Source of the DNA: Diphasiastrum complanatum
Taxonomy: Eukaryota > Streptophyta > Lycopodiopsida > Lycopodiales > Lycopodiaceae
DNA: 64,000 nucleotides
Reading direction: 5' to 3'
Assembly (NCBI GenBank): GCA_029204225.1
Contig: CM055100.1
Location: forward strand, 58,900,975 to 58,964,974
Of the stretch, positions 1-11,059 are shown piece after piece; positions within the stretch are counted from its first letter, which is position 1; each line of letters starts with the position of its first letter. Below the pieces are notes generated by a model, which worked only from the letters and a program-made list of their open reading frames with translations, was not told the origin of the DNA and searched no databases. The translations under genes and the position numbers were made by a program.

Positions 1-110
1 TGATTATAACAGCATATGCTTTGATATCATGTAGGTATGCTCTGATACCATGTTGGAAAGAGGGAGGTGAAGTGAGTTGGTCGACAAGTCGAAGACTAGC
101 ATAGTTTGCC
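1..110 (-). other. Primer-site-like sequence and LTR edge at window start
   Basis: The stretch gctctgatacca at 39-50 is the complement of the initiator tRNA-Met primer binding site used by plant copia elements, so it marks the inner edge of a 5' LTR of a minus-strand element. It is followed by tgttggaaag, a plausible LTR terminus. The same arrangement, with a similar 60-bp run after it, recurs at 26,606-26,670, which argues for one family. The element body would lie left of the window. Copia coding sequence on the same strand resumes by about position 110, so this LTR is cut short. Confidence 0.5.
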
Positions 111-189
111 ACCAACAACTTGTTTACCTTTTTTGTCACAAGGGAGTCTCAAAGGTTGTTTCCTTTGCCTTGATGTCCTCCCCTTGCTT

Positions 190-877
190 TTAATTTGAAG
201 TAGGCTCTTCAACATCAACATCCAAAGTATCATCAACAATGTTGTCATCAATAATGTTAGATCCAACATCCACACCACCACTTGAAGAAACTTTTGGAAA
301 GTTTTCATCATAAAAAATGACATCTCTTCCAATGAGCACTTTCTTAGTTGAAGGAACAAAAAATTTGTAAGCCTTGCTCACCTAACTATAACCAACAAAA
401 ATACCTTTTCTTGAAGATGGATCCTCCTTTGTCCTATCATCAAGAGTTATGATGATATAGCAAGTGCAAAAAAAAAATTTTGAAAAACTTGACACTCGGC
501 TTCCTACCAAACAAGACCTCAAAACAGCTTTTTCCATCCAATACCACACTCGGCCATTTATCGCATAGAAAATTAGCACACAACAAAGCTTGATCCCAAA
601 AAAACTTAGGAAGAACTGCACCTAACCTCATGGATTTGGCAACCTAACATAAGGTTTTTTTCTTCCTCTCGGTCACTCCATTTTGTTGTGGTGTCCTTGG
701 GCTTGTGTACTCCCTCTTGATCCCATTTGCATCACAAAATACCTTGTACATGGTAGAGTACTCACCACCATTGTCACTCCTCAAGCACTTGATCTTTGTA
801 GAAAATTGAATCTCCCTTGCAATCTTGAACTTGACAAGGACATAAAATACCTCATCTTTGCTTTTTAGTAGATACAC
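190..877 (-). pseudogene. Element A integrase core and C-terminal region
   Basis: Positions 877-644 encode a copia integrase core segment with LRSDNGGEYS (second catalytic Asp) and TPQQNGVTER (catalytic Glu). After frame changes, 620-440 encodes the region with a LPKFFWDQAL-like run, and 381-190 encodes the C-terminal YKFFVPSTKKVLIGRDVIF segment that normally precedes RT. Integrase would insert the cDNA. The frames are disconnected, so no protein is made. Coding similarity fades before position 100, and RT is absent. Confidence 0.8.
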
Positions 878-899
878 CTAACAAAATCTACTAAAATCA

Positions 900-1604
900 T
901 CAATAAAATTCACATATATTTTTAGCACCTCCATTGCTAATTGTAGTAACATCATGAATATCTGAATGCACAACTTGAAAAGATTTACTTGACCTTGATG
1001 TAGATCTCTTGTAAGGTAACCTATGTGACTTTGAAAAAGCACGTTGCTCACAAACATTATTCAAGCTTGTTAAAGAATTGGGAAGACCAAACACAACTTG
1101 CCTCTTTGTCATTACCTCCAATGACTTGTAGTTGAGATGCCCTAATCTCTTGTGCCATACCTCTTGCATTGACAATTGCTCCTTTGCCATACATCCAACT
1201 TGGTTAGCAACAACACAATCATCAAGTTTGAATAGCTTACATTGCCTCTTTCCTTTTGCAATCAAGTCATCATCCTTCTTGATCAAACAAGCATCACCAT
1301 AAAACTCCACTTTGAATCCTTTGTCAAGCATTTGACTCACACTAAGAAGGTTCTCAGTGATAGATGGAATGAATAAAACATCCTTCAAATTCGTATTCCT
1401 ATTAGTAGAGAGAAAAATAGGAATTGTGCCAATCCCTTTGATTGCACACTCACCGTTATTGGCCGTGTAGATCACCTTCTTGTCACCTTCAAATGCCATA
1501 AATGATGAATAATACTCTTCATGATATGTCATATGTGATGTAGCTCCACTATCAATCCGCCAAGGATCAATATGTCCTTGATTAGCCAACAAGCAAGATG
1601 ACAT
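900..1604 (-). pseudogene. Element A aspartic protease and GAG-pre-integrase
   Basis: An open stretch of 234 codons starts just upstream of the retropepsin active site, visible as IDSGATSHM near residue 17. The flap region and the LLSVSQMLDKGF segment typical of copia polyproteins follow. The GAG-pre-integrase motif WHKRLGHLNYKSL lies near residues 150-162, and the FSKSHRLPY run that precedes the integrase core is present. Protease would cleave the Gag-Pol polyprotein inside virus-like particles. The integrase zinc motif is damaged, reading CEQRAF where CExC is expected. The frame stops where the integrase core should begin. Confidence 0.85.
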
Positions 1605-1890
1605 AACAAAAGATTCATTTGAATTTTGTTCATCAACACCATCTTCATCAAGAGTTAGATTGGTTTGCTTCTCACTTTGATCTCTCTTCTTCTTGAAGCA
1701 ATCACTTGCAAAATGCTATTTGACTCCACAATAAAAGCATTTTAACTTGGATCTATCTTTCTTCTTGCCAACAAAAGTATAAGACTCACCTTGATCTTGA
1801 CCCTTTGACCACTTGCTTTTGCCTTTGCTCTTGAATTTGCCTTTTGAGAACATAGCTTCCTCCTCTCCAACTTGAGATGTAGACATTAGA

Positions 1891-2442
1891 GAAACTTAGA
1901 GCCTGAAGAGGGCCTTTGAAAAATATGCTTTTTTTAATTTTTTTTCTAAGTTTTGTTGCCATGTGGACCAATTGAAACCTTGAAATCGGGATCCTACGTA
2001 ACGTAAAATTTTTCCAATATAAATAAAATAAAAAGTTTCTAGATATATTGTTGTTTCGTCGGGCAGCATGTGGAAATGTTATTGGTTGATGAGGCCTACC
2101 CTTCCAGCTCATCACTGCCCGAAGAGACCCAAAAATATTGAAAATGAATATGACAGATGGTTGAGATGAGAAAATCGAAGTACCATTAATGTATATGCAT
2201 TGTCAAATCATGGTTAACAGGGTTAACTATAGCTAATTCATGGTGCCAAATAGATCAGTGTTTCAAATTTACGCCAACACATATTTTCAGATTTATGGCT
2301 TTTTATCTACGCATATTTTCATATTCATAGTTCAGTGTTTCAAATTTTTGCATGCACATTACGAATGGTGCCATCAAGCAAGCCGTGCTCCTCAATTGAC
2401 TATGTGCTTCTATTCAACGAGAAAGATGATAATGGATTATGG
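1891..2442. other. Gap between elements A and B, no gene recognised
   Basis: Open stretches here show no recognised domain. A phrase beginning gtgtttcaaattt occurs twice (about 2,259 and 2,334), each followed or preceded by similar words, suggesting a small old direct duplication. The sequence is otherwise AT-rich and unremarkable. Confidence 0.5.
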
Positions 2443-3200
2443 TGTCGCAGAAGCCAAACTTTTTCTATTTCATTTTCGTTTTCGTTTTTGTTTTCGTCTT
2501 TGTATTCACAAACGATTTTGTGTCCTTGAATTTTCTCTTGCGCGGAAGCTTTTATAGGATCCTAGATACTCGACTACACATCACAAAACACATTTATTCT
2601 AACAATCAAGACAGACAGCACAAGACAAGAAGATGCACGAAAATAGAGCGACTGTATTATCAGTTTAATTTTTAGAACGAGATCGTCAGTGTCTCGCTCG
2701 GCGGCGGAATGAGACTCTGCTCTTTCACTGTGTTCTGCTCGTCGGCAGACTTTCATGCACAACTCTATTGTTTCTAATATTTTTCTACCTGCTCTACTCG
2801 CTACGTCTATCTCTCTGTCTCTTACAGATTTTTGTCTATATTCTCTTCTTACGTTTATGATCCAGAGAGGATCGTTTATACCTCCATTGTGTGGAGCTTA
2901 CAAGATAGCTAAACGTAGAATCACAAGACTAGTTAATGCTAATCAACTAGTTAGTTAGTCTCTGTCGTTGCCACTCGTTTCAGCTGGACGTCTACGACTC
3001 CAAGCCCGTTGAGCTTCCAGCTGGCAGTGCGAAAGACTCATCTTCGTTTTTTTTGTAATCTCATGTTTGCTTTCATTCTTTTCGTTTCTTTCGTAGTTTT
3101 TCATTTTGTGTCTCTTTGCGGTTTGTGGTCTTGGAGGTGTGTTTACAATTCACGAATGATTCGTGAATCGTTCGTGCTTCGAGTCAAGGGATGTTGGCTG
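2443..3200 (-). repeat. Element B 3' LTR, inner end truncated
   Basis: This aligns along its length with 8,656-9,409, including the polypyrimidine ttttcgttttcg run, the block around gattttgtgtccttg, and tagctaaacgtagaatcac. It starts with TGTCGCAG. Similarity ends at atgttggctg (3,200), so the last roughly 45 bp of the right copy (the U3 start beside the polypurine tract) are missing. Many substitutions separate the copies, so insertion is old. Confidence 0.85.
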
Positions 3201-4190
3201 ATTCTGACGAATCTCCAAGATACTCGGATAGAGCTACCCAAGAGCACCTCTCACCTTTGACTGAGGAGGTCTCTGAGAAGACGAGACGAACGAAGATTGA
3301 GAGCCAAGTATGAGAGTCGAGGAATACTAGTAGTAATGACAAGCAAGAACTGTGTAAGCCTTGTGGTGAGCCCCGAAAGATGGAATGACCATGTAGGAAC
3401 TAGTATTTCTAGGCAAATGTAATAAATGCAAGTAGACTCCTCTTAAAGAAAGTAGAGTGAGCCACCTTTTGATGGTGACCTCTAGTAAAGAGCATTATTC
3501 CACTTGTAATTTGTGAAATGTGGAAATTTCACTAGGATGCCACCTAAGGAGCTCTCTTGCTTATTTCAGAGACTCCCTCTTTGTGAAGAGGAGCTTTTTG
3601 TGAAATGTACCTACTCCATGCTGAAATGAGAAGAGCCTCCATGAGCTTTGGTGCATCCATTGAGCTCCTTGATCATGCTTGTTTCTTGAGTGAATGCATT
3701 CATGATCTTGCCCTTCACTCCTTTGTGTGTGGTTGTGGATTGTAGAGTGGATTAGATTTTCTGCTTTCCTAGAGTGGATTAGTTTTCATTTCTTGTTTGT
3801 GGATTAATGTAGGAATCAGCATTCAGGTAAACTAAATAGGCTAGAAATGTGGTGCAAATCTTGCATATCTTCCAACATTCTAGTTCTTGATGTTCTTGGG
3901 ATGTCCAAGAATCAAAAGGCTGGTTGGTTTCTTGATTCTTGGACTTCTAAAATGCTGTAGATTAATTCTTGTTTCAGCTTTGTGGATTAATGCAGGTGTA
4001 GCTCAGTTTCAGTAAAGTGTAGGATCTGATCCAGTTTGTTTCAGAGTAGGTAGCTATAGAATCTATTGAATATTCATTTGGGCTGCATGCTGATCAGAAT
4101 GTTCATGGCTTGCATCTCTATTTGAATGTGAGTGCTTTCAAGAGAGAACGACCATGAGTTGTCCTCTGACAGGCAGTACATAATACTACA
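3201..4190. other. LTR-like sequence replacing element B RNase H
   Basis: No coding domain is seen. The block sits where RNase H, the polypurine tract and the LTR start of B should be, so it is either an insertion accompanied by deletion or a rearrangement. The segment near 3,355-3,400 (ccttgtggtgagccccgaaagatgg) resembles 27,985-28,020, and both are followed by AT-rich, LTR-like text with recurring attaggatt-type words. They may be diverged copies of one gypsy LTR family. Boundaries are approximate. Confidence 0.35.
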
Positions 4191-4194
4191 ACGT

Positions 4195-4815
4195 CAATCC
4201 GTTCATTCTGCCTAGTTTGGGCATGGTAATATCAAGAACACATTTAATAAATGCCATGAAGCCTAGTAACAGACAGAAACTTTCAATGCGTAAACAAAGA
4301 AAGCCAGATCGGGTCTGGTACAAATTGTCAAGTACATCAGACTACCGATTAAGTTCTGGTAGGGTATATCTACCATCTTCTGTTCTTCCTCTTATGTGTT
4401 TGGGCAATCCTGCTTCGTGAGCTTGGCTCCAGCTATCATTGGTGTAGCCTTTTCCTTGCAGTCCATCATGTGGTACTGCCTTAGCACCTTTCTGGCATAT
4501 TCTAACTGGATCAAATGCATTTTGCCCTTTGTTCAATCTCTTTTGATCTCCAGCCCTAGGCATTTCGTTGCTTCTTCAAGATCTGTGATTTTGTAGCTTT
4601 CAAAAATCTGACTCTTCGTGTCTTTGATCAGCATCAAGAAATTTTCTATCATCAACGAATCATCCACGAAAATGATTAGTATCACAAAATCCTTTTCTAT
4701 TCTTTTAATGTAGACATTGTAGTTTGGTTGAGTATGATTGAAGTCTAGAGACTTCAGAAGACCATCAAGCTTTTTATACCAGCTCGTGATGTCTGTTTTA
4801 GACCATAGATGCATC
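4195..4815 (-). pseudogene. Element B reverse transcriptase, palm and thumb part
   Basis: Reading leftwards, the GLKQTSRA run at the end of the tandem duplication is followed by WYKKLDGLLKSLDF in another frame. The change fits loss of one T where GCTTGG is expected. The catalytic palm reads ILIIFVDDSLMI (YVDD motif present as FVDD, about 4,670), then TDLEEATKCLGLEI. After another frame change comes the connection to RNase H, with IGSLMYL and CTRPDLAF near 4,300. RT copies the element RNA into cDNA. Coding similarity ends at about 4,200, before any RNase H catalytic motif. Confidence 0.85.
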
Positions 4816-6645
4816 TCTGCAACCTACAGACATATTGTCGATTGTCGAGGCCTTCATAGCCTTCAGGCTGCTTCATGAAGATTTTCTCCTCTAGATCTCC
4901 GTGGAGAAAGGATGTTTTCACGTCAATCTGGCGAATTTCTAGATTGTACTATGTGGCATATGCAAGGAGCAGTCTTATGCTTGTCATCTTCACCATGGGT
5001 GAATATGTGTCGAAATAGTCAACACCATATCTCTACGTGTAGCCCTTCGCAACAAGCCTTGCTTTGTAGCGGCCAATAGTGTCATCTGATTTCATCTTTT
5101 TCTTGTATACCCAGTTGCAATAGACTATTTTTCTATTTTCTAGCAGTGGCTCTAATGCTCATGCCTCGTTTCACCTCATCGACTCGATCTCCTCCGACAT
5201 CTCCCTCTGGACTCTGGATAGCCTCTTGGTATGTTGTTGGCTCTTCAGTGAAGTTTCAATACTCGAATTGCATGTCTTCGTTCCATTGAGGATTGTCAGA
5301 GTAGCGGCCTGGAGGTCTTCTTTGTCTCGTTGACCTTTGAGGTTCGTTTCATCGTTGCTCGAATATTTGTTGTTCTTGAGGTCGATCCTCTGCTTCTTGC
5401 TGCTCTGGAGTATGGGGCTCTGCATTCTGATTTGATGTTTGTCCTCGATCTCCCTCTTGAATGGGCAACAGTGTGAAGATCTCATGGCCTCTTTCGTCTT
5501 TTAGTCTAGGGAATGTGGACTCATCGAACTTCACATCTCTGCTCAAAACAACCTTCTTTGTGATTGGATCGTAGAGCTTGTACACATGTGTTCCATTCGT
5601 GTAGCTGACCATGATTGTTTGTTCAGATTTGTCATCGAGCTTGTTTCTTTTTTCCTTCGAAATGTTCTTGTATGCTGCACATCCAAACACTCGTACGTAT
5701 GACAGATTAGGCAGGCTCGTGATGCCTGTTTTAGACCATAGATGCATCTCTGCAACCTACAGACATATTGTCGATTGTCGAGGCCTTCATAGCCTTCAGG
5801 CTGCTTCATGAAGATTTTCTCCTCTAGATCTCCGTGGAGAAAGGATGTTTTCACGTCAATTTGGCGAATTTCTAGATTGTACTATGTGGCATATGCAAGG
5901 AGTAGTCTTATGCTTGTCATCTTCACCATGGGTGAATATGTGTCGAAATAGTCAACACCATATTTCTACGTGTAGCCCGTCGCAACAAGCCTTGCTTTGT
6001 AGCTGCCAATAGTGCCATCTGATTTCATCTTTTTCTTGTATACCCAGTTGCAATAGACTATTTTCTATTTTCTAGCAGTGGCTCTAATGTTCATGCCTCA
6101 TTTCACCTCATCGACTCGATCTCCTCCGACATCTCCCTCTGGAATCTGGATAGCTTCTTGGTATGTTGTTGGCTCTTCAGTGAAGTTTCAATACTCAAAT
6201 TGCATGTCTTCGTTCCATTGAGGATTGTCAGAGTAGCGGCCTGGAGGTCTTCTTTGTCTCGTTGACCTTCGAGGTTCGTTTCATCGTTGCTCGAATATTT
6301 GTTGTTCGTGAGGTCGATCCTCTGCTTTTTGCTGCTCTGGAGTATGGGGTTCTGCATTCTGATTTGATGTTTGTCCTCGATCTCCCTCTTGGATGGGCAA
6401 CAGTGTGAAGATCTCATGGTCTCTTTCGTCTTTTAGTCTAGGGAATGTGGACTCATCGAACTTCACATCTCTGCTCAAAACAACCTTCTTTGTGATTGGA
6501 TCGTAGAGCTTGTATACATGTGTTCCGTTCGTGTAGCTGACCATGATTGTTTGTTCAGATTTGTCATCGAGCTTGTTTATTTTTTCCTTTGAAATGTTCT
6601 TGTATGCTGCACATCCAAACACTCGTACGTATGACAGATCAGGCT
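4782..6645 (-). repeat. Tandem duplication of 0.93 kb inside element B pol
   Basis: Copy 1 (4,782 to about 5,712) and copy 2 (5,715 to about 6,645) align at a constant offset of 932-933 bp with few substitutions and one T-run indel. Each copy carries the integrase C-terminal region (VFGCAAYKNISKEK, LYDPITKKVVLSRDVKFDES), the linker, and the first half of RT, through DVKTSFLHGDLEE-like sequence to GLKQASR. At the junction the RT motif GLKQASRA is fused directly to NLSYVRVFGCAAYK of the integrase region. Copies are far more alike than the LTRs of B, so duplication happened after insertion. Confidence 0.92.
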
Positions 6646-7480
6646 TTCTGGTGTTGTTGTTGTAGATCTGTTCTACATGTGTACAGCTGCAGCTATTGCC
6701 TCAGCCCAGAATTGACCTAGCAATTGAGCATGTGCCATCATGCATCTGGCTCCTTCGACTAGCGTTCTGTTCTTCTTTTTGCCTTATCATTGTATTCTGG
6801 TGTGTATGCAACAGGAGCAAAGTGGTGTTCTATCCCCTGTTCTTCGCAAAATCTTGAGAATTTTGTGCTTTTGTATTCACCTCCGTTGTCAGATCTAAGG
6901 ATCTGTATCTTTTTTGAGGTGTGTCGCTCTGCAAATGCCACAAACTTCTTGAAGGAATCAAACACTTCGGATTTCTTCTTAAGTATTAGATCGTGGTCAT
7001 TTGGCTGTAATCATCTATGAACATCAGAAAGTATCTCGAACTTGAGAGCAAATCCATCTTCATTGGTCCACAGACATCCGAGTGGACAAGCTCAAGAACT
7101 TTCTTGCCTCTTCTTCCCTCATGTGTGAATGGATTCCGATGTTGCTTGCCCTTCTGACAAGCTTCGCAGAACTCAGTTTCGAGGCTTGAGATATTGAGAC
7201 CTGTGACAATGTCTTTTCTACTCATGTCGTACAGGCTCCGCATGTATAGATGATACATTCTTCTATGCAAGGGCTGATCTTCATTTTCTGAAACATTTAA
7301 TATGCTATCAGAGTTGCTGATTATTTTGGCCTGGAAGAGATTTCTTTTTCTGCATCCGACCGTCAGCAACTTGTTTGTCGTCTTCTCGATCATACGACAA
7401 GTGTTGTCGTCGAACAAAACTCGAATGCCTAGATCTGTCATCTTGGAGACAGATAGCAGATCTTTTCTGAGTGAGGGCAC
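6646..7480 (-). pseudogene. Element B GAG-pre-integrase and integrase core
   Basis: From 7,480 leftwards: the SLRKDLLSVSKMTDLG segment, the pre-integrase region (HRRMYHLYMRSL, a degraded H-LGH motif), the zinc Cys pair in FCEACQKGKQHRNPF, and the core start LVHSDVCGPM and FIDDYSQMT with the first catalytic Asp. After a frame change at about 6,985, the core continues with ILRSDNGGEYKSTKF and a damaged Glu region (YTPEYNDKAKRRTER where QQNGVAER is usual, so the catalytic Glu context is lost). Frame breaks and these losses show it is inactive. Confidence 0.85.
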
Positions 7481-7500
7481 ATAGAGTGCTCATGGCAGCT

Positions 7501-7937
7501 CTACTTGGCCTGACAGTGTTCGTACTGTAGAGTGTCGATGCCTTTGACATCCTGTCTACTCCCATCACCCAGAATCACTGCTCTATTGTTTTCGAGCTCT
7601 CTGAAGTCAATCAGGATCTTCTTGTTGCAATTTATGTGAGATGTTGCTCCTGAATCAATGACTACATCGTAGTCATGTTCAGTGTAGCTGGTTGAAATTT
7701 CATCGAGTATCATGAAAGCTTCGTCACCTCTGTCAACATCCTTTGATGACTCTGCAACATTAGTCTTTTCAGCTTTGTTTTTTCTTTTTTGGTTAAATCT
7801 GCAATCGTATGTAGAATGCCATTTTTCTTCTTGCAGTGCATGCAAGGTATTGCTGGATTGAACCAGCATTTGTTGGTCGTATGGCCTGGTTTGTGGCAAT
7901 GATCATAGGAAGAAGATTGTTGATTCGAGGACTTCAT
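7501..7937 (-). pseudogene. Element B zinc knuckle and protease
   Basis: Two overlapping frames hold the Gag knuckle (YDHCHKPGHTTNKCW near 7,890; the first Cys appears replaced by Tyr) and the retropepsin active site VVIDSGATSHINC near 7,650. A Lys-rich linker joins them. The order and spacing are typical of copia Gag-Pol. Frame changes separate knuckle, protease and pre-integrase. Confidence 0.82.
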
Positions 7938-7941
7938 CTTC

Positions 7942-8484
7942 TCAGATCTTGGCTTGTTCTTGTTCTTCTTCTTTCCTTTCGTGTAAGAGAGCCTTCTTTT
8001 GATAACTTCTTCCCTCTCCTTCGTCTCTCATCAGTCTCTCATCAGCGACAAGACTGATTGCTTTGTCGAATGTCATATCTGGTAGACTCAGTATGAGCAT
8101 TATCAGCAGTTGATAGGACGTCGGTAGAGATTTCATGAAGTACATTAGCTGCTGTGGTGCTGGGACCTGGAGCTCCTATCTTGATGCAGCGAGTTGAGCG
8201 AAGATCGTTCTGATCTTCTCAACGTGCTGATCCAACTGGTTGCCATCCCACCGTATTGATTGCAGCTGATTGTGAAGGTACATGGCTGAAGTTGCAATCC
8301 TCACTTCATACTTTTGTTTCAATCTTTCCCACCCTACATGGTTGCTTTCGTAGTCTTCAATCTGCATGAGTATATCTTCATTTATGGATGAAACGATGAT
8401 TGCCATTGTGCGCTCATCTTTTCTGATCCATTCAACTCTCCTCATGTCTCCCTCTGGAGGCTGCACCTTTGAGAGTTCAGTCAC
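7942..8484 (-). pseudogene. Element B Gag, UBN2-type
   Basis: Positions 8,484-8,176 encode a helical copia Gag segment with VEWIRKDERTMAIIVSSI, then W-RLKQKYE and LHNQLQSIRW-G, matching the UBN2 pattern of copia capsids. The next frame (8,145-7,942) continues with FMKSLPTSYQLLIMLILSLP and ISLVADERL, the C-terminal half. A stop and frame change separate the halves. Gag forms the virus-like particle. The N-terminal start is not clear between 8,485 and the primer site. Confidence 0.8.
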
Positions 8485-8640
8485 CGACCAGATGCTTTTG
8501 CCCTTCAGAAGTGTTTTGATTTTGAATTTTCAGATTCTGTAATTTGCACCATCAAGACTGATTGCTACTCCTGTCTAGATTGTTGTGGCCATATTGTATT
8601 GTTTGGAAGAATCACTGTGGATATCAGTAGTGATAACTTG

Positions 8641-8655
8641 TTGGCTCTGATACTA
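8641..8655 (-). promoter_or_regulatory. Element B primer binding site, initiator Met type
   Basis: On the minus strand the 5' LTR is followed directly by tagtatcagagccaac, which matches the plant initiator tRNA-Met site TGGTATCAGAGCC with one early mismatch. It fixes orientation and the LTR boundary at 8,656. Confidence 0.8.
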
Positions 8656-9454
8656 TGTCGCAAAAGCAAAACTTTTTCTATTTTGTTTTTGTTTTCGTCT
8701 TCATATTCGCGAACGATTTTGTGTCCTTGAATTTTCTCTTGCGCGAAAGCTTTTATAAGATCCTAGACACTCCACTACACATCACAAAATACATTTTATG
8801 CTAGCAATCAAGATAGACAGTACAAGACAAGAAGATGCACTAAAGTAGAGTGACTGTATTATCGGTTTAATTTTTAGAGCGAGATCGTTACTGTCTCGCT
8901 TGTTGGTGGAATGACACTCTACTCTTTCGCTATGTTCTGCTCGTTGGTAGACTTTCATGCACAGCTCTATTGTTTCTAATATTTTTATGCCTGCTCTACT
9001 CGCTACGTCTATCTCTCTGTCTCTTACAGATATCTGTCTATATTCTCTTCTTACGTTTATGATCCAGAGAGTATCGTTTATACCTCCACTATGTGGAGCT
9101 TACAAGATAGCTAAACGTAGAATCACAAGACTAGTTAACGCTAATCAACTAGTTAGTTAGTCTCCATCGTTGCCACTCGTTTTAGCTAGGCATGAAGTCT
9201 ACGACCCCAAGCCTGTTGAGCTGCCAGCTGCCAGTGCGAAAGATTCCTCTTCGTTTGTTTCGTAATCTCCCGTTTGCTTTCGTTCTTTCGTTTCTTTCGT
9301 AGTTTTTCGTTTCGTGTCTCTTTGCAGTTTGCGGTCCTGGAGGTGTGTTTACGATTCACAAATGATTCGCGAATCATTCGTGCTTCAAGTCAAGGGACGT
9401 TGACTGTCATGAATTGTGCTCGTTCGACCTTCGCTTCGTGTTTGTGTTGCGACA
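8656..9454 (-). repeat. Element B 5' LTR, full length
   Basis: A 799-bp LTR bounded by TGTCGCAA at the left and TTGCGACA at the right, an 8-bp terminal inverted repeat, next to the primer site. It matches 2,443-3,200 with numerous substitutions. Confidence 0.88.
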
Positions 9455-9812
9455 AAGTTGTAGGAGTTCACCATTTCTGACATATGGGTGCCAAGAAAAT
9501 ATTCAAAAAACTCTTGGGTTTTGATGCATCCATCATCAAGAGAAGCATTTCAAAAAAGCAAAAGGTCAAAATTATCATTTTGATCTTATTGGAAGGCCAG
9601 AATTTTGGATTTCAAAACATCATCAGGAGGAAAATCTATTTCTAAAATTCTAGTCCAACATGTATATATGTAATCAGAGATGAATGTGCAATGATTCAAC
9701 TGTCGGGATCACCAAAGAACAACTGCGAGTATTAATATTTTTTTATATTTAGATTTTTGTCATTCATAAATATCTAATAGTAAACTTGCCAATCTGATCA
9801 TTATCTTCTTGC
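9455..9812. other. Flank of element B, possible intron of the next locus
   Basis: No gene is established. A short plus-strand open stretch around 9,545-9,650 (RPEFWISKHHQEEN) could be an upstream exon. The end, cttcttgcag at about 9,806-9,815, is a good plant 3' splice site leading into the next open stretch. Confidence 0.3.
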
Positions 9813-10633
9813 AGATTTATATCCATCCAACATAAATGAATGGAAGCCCAATGGATCTCTAGCAGGTGTGTTAGATGTTATTCACACTGATGTTGGACAG
9901 CTGCAATATCAAGGTAGAGCTGCAAAAGATCTAGGTGATAGTGGGGTCCTTTTTTATGAACCAATGTACATTCCGGATACAAAAGGAGATTTTGGACAAA
10001 TAGTCCCAATTCCATTACCTAGTTTTGAAAGTGATGAATGGATTGCACTAGGTGTTGTAGTTTCAGAATCATTTTGTTGCAAGATATATAATGATGTAAA
10101 AAATTCATTAAAGATAAAAACGAGATAAAAAACAGTCAAATTGAATTGGTTTATTTCCTTGAATATATTTGTGGATTTCTTTTCAAGTGTCAATGTACAC
10201 AAAACCCCAACGATGTTTGTATGCAAAAGTTTATCAGATAGTTTATTATTTGAACTTATGGATGAAGGCTGGGACAAAAGATCAGATGGAGAAATAGAAT
10301 GCATAATTAAAATGTCTTCCATGTGCCTTCATTATCAAATTGAAAAACAAATGTTGAGCTTATGCTTCCATTATCAAAGATGGAAAAAAAAAATATAAAG
10401 GTAAATGGGTGCCACTCAATCAAGACTTGGAAGCTAGTGGACATTCAGAACAAAAAAATATTAAAATTGTATACAATGATGTCGTTTTGACATGTGTTGA
10501 GGTGGAAGAAGATTGGAGTCTAAATTACATCGGGCGAGAACTATTGCTCCTACAAGATGTACTTTCAAACTTCAAATTCATTTTCAATGCTAAACTCGTA
10601 AGTAACTATAAACACTCGATTCTTTATGAATAG
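9813..10633 (+). pseudogene. Unrecognised exon-like coding stretches
   Basis: Three successive plus-strand open stretches (about 9,816-10,128, 10,141-10,398 and 10,409-10,585) are free of transposon motifs. The first follows a splice acceptor and reads VLDVIHTDVGQLQYQG, then GVLFYEPMYIPDTKG and DEWIALGVVVSESF. The last ends at a strong donor, ctc|gtaagtaact (about 10,599). Small frame breaks between them suggest a decayed gene or unrecognised introns. I do not recognise the family. The FYEP-x2-IP run with a later ALGVVV is only loosely reminiscent of plant Vps62/DUF946 proteins. They may be upstream exons of the peptidase-like locus at 11.5-12.5 kb, on the same strand. Confidence 0.4.
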
Positions 10634-11059
10634 TTTCAATCAAAACTTTCTAATACAATCTATGTACTAATTGTAACTCACTTTGTATTAGTTTTATGCA
10701 CGTACGTAAAAGACATGAGCTCGAGAACAAATGCAGAGATATTGGCGAAACAATCCAACTTATGGAAGAACACTAAGACTCATTATTAGAAAATACATGT
10801 CAATCATCATTTTTTTTATCAATATAGAAAATTGCATTCCAATATTACACCATGGACACATTCTGATTGTAAGAATCTATATTGATATCAATAAAAACCC
10901 CATAAATGGGTTGTTTACATGTAAAATTATTGTATTTTTTTTTTATGTATCTCTATATACAAATGGATCTCTATTCAGTAAATTTTTCTATATTTTTTGT
11001 ATCAGTATTAGGAACTAATAAGGGAACAGTATTGTCATTTTTTGGTGAATTCATGGTCA

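Larger units (their letters stand above)
110..1890 (-). pseudogene. Ty1/copia gag-pol remnant (element A)
   Basis: Reading right to left this holds, in normal copia order, a Lys/Gly-rich Gag tail, a CCHC zinc knuckle (about 1,740-1,700), protease, GAG-pre-integrase, integrase core and integrase C-terminal region. No RT or RNase H follows, and no LTR borders either side, so it is a truncated internal fragment. The knuckle keeps its metal ligands (CFYC, H, C) but has a stop codon just before the histidine. Several frame changes separate the domains. The linker (KGKFKSKGK, then WSKG) and protease closely resemble those of elements C and D, so A probably belongs to the related autonomous lineage. 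Confidence 0.85.
2443..9454 (-). mobile_element. Ty1/copia retrotransposon B, degenerate
   Basis: Two direct repeats bound a minus-strand copia body. The right repeat (5' LTR) runs from TGTCGCAA to TTGCGACA and is preceded by an initiator-Met-type primer site. Gag, zinc knuckle, protease, integrase and RT follow in order towards the left. The left LTR is truncated at its inner end near 3,200, and RNase H is replaced by about 1 kb of other sequence. A 0.93-kb segment of pol is tandemly duplicated. The 5-bp flanks (tatgg before, aagtt after) do not match, so no target duplication is visible. The element is dead. Confidence 0.88.

Noticed and set aside
2443-9454. Target site duplication for element B
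   Set aside because: The 5-bp flanks are tatgg and aagtt. They do not match, so no duplication is claimed.
10731-11018. 95-codon plus-strand frame rich in Ile, Phe and Tyr
   Set aside because: Highly AT-rich sequence gives such frames by chance. It lies after a splice donor and is more likely intron.
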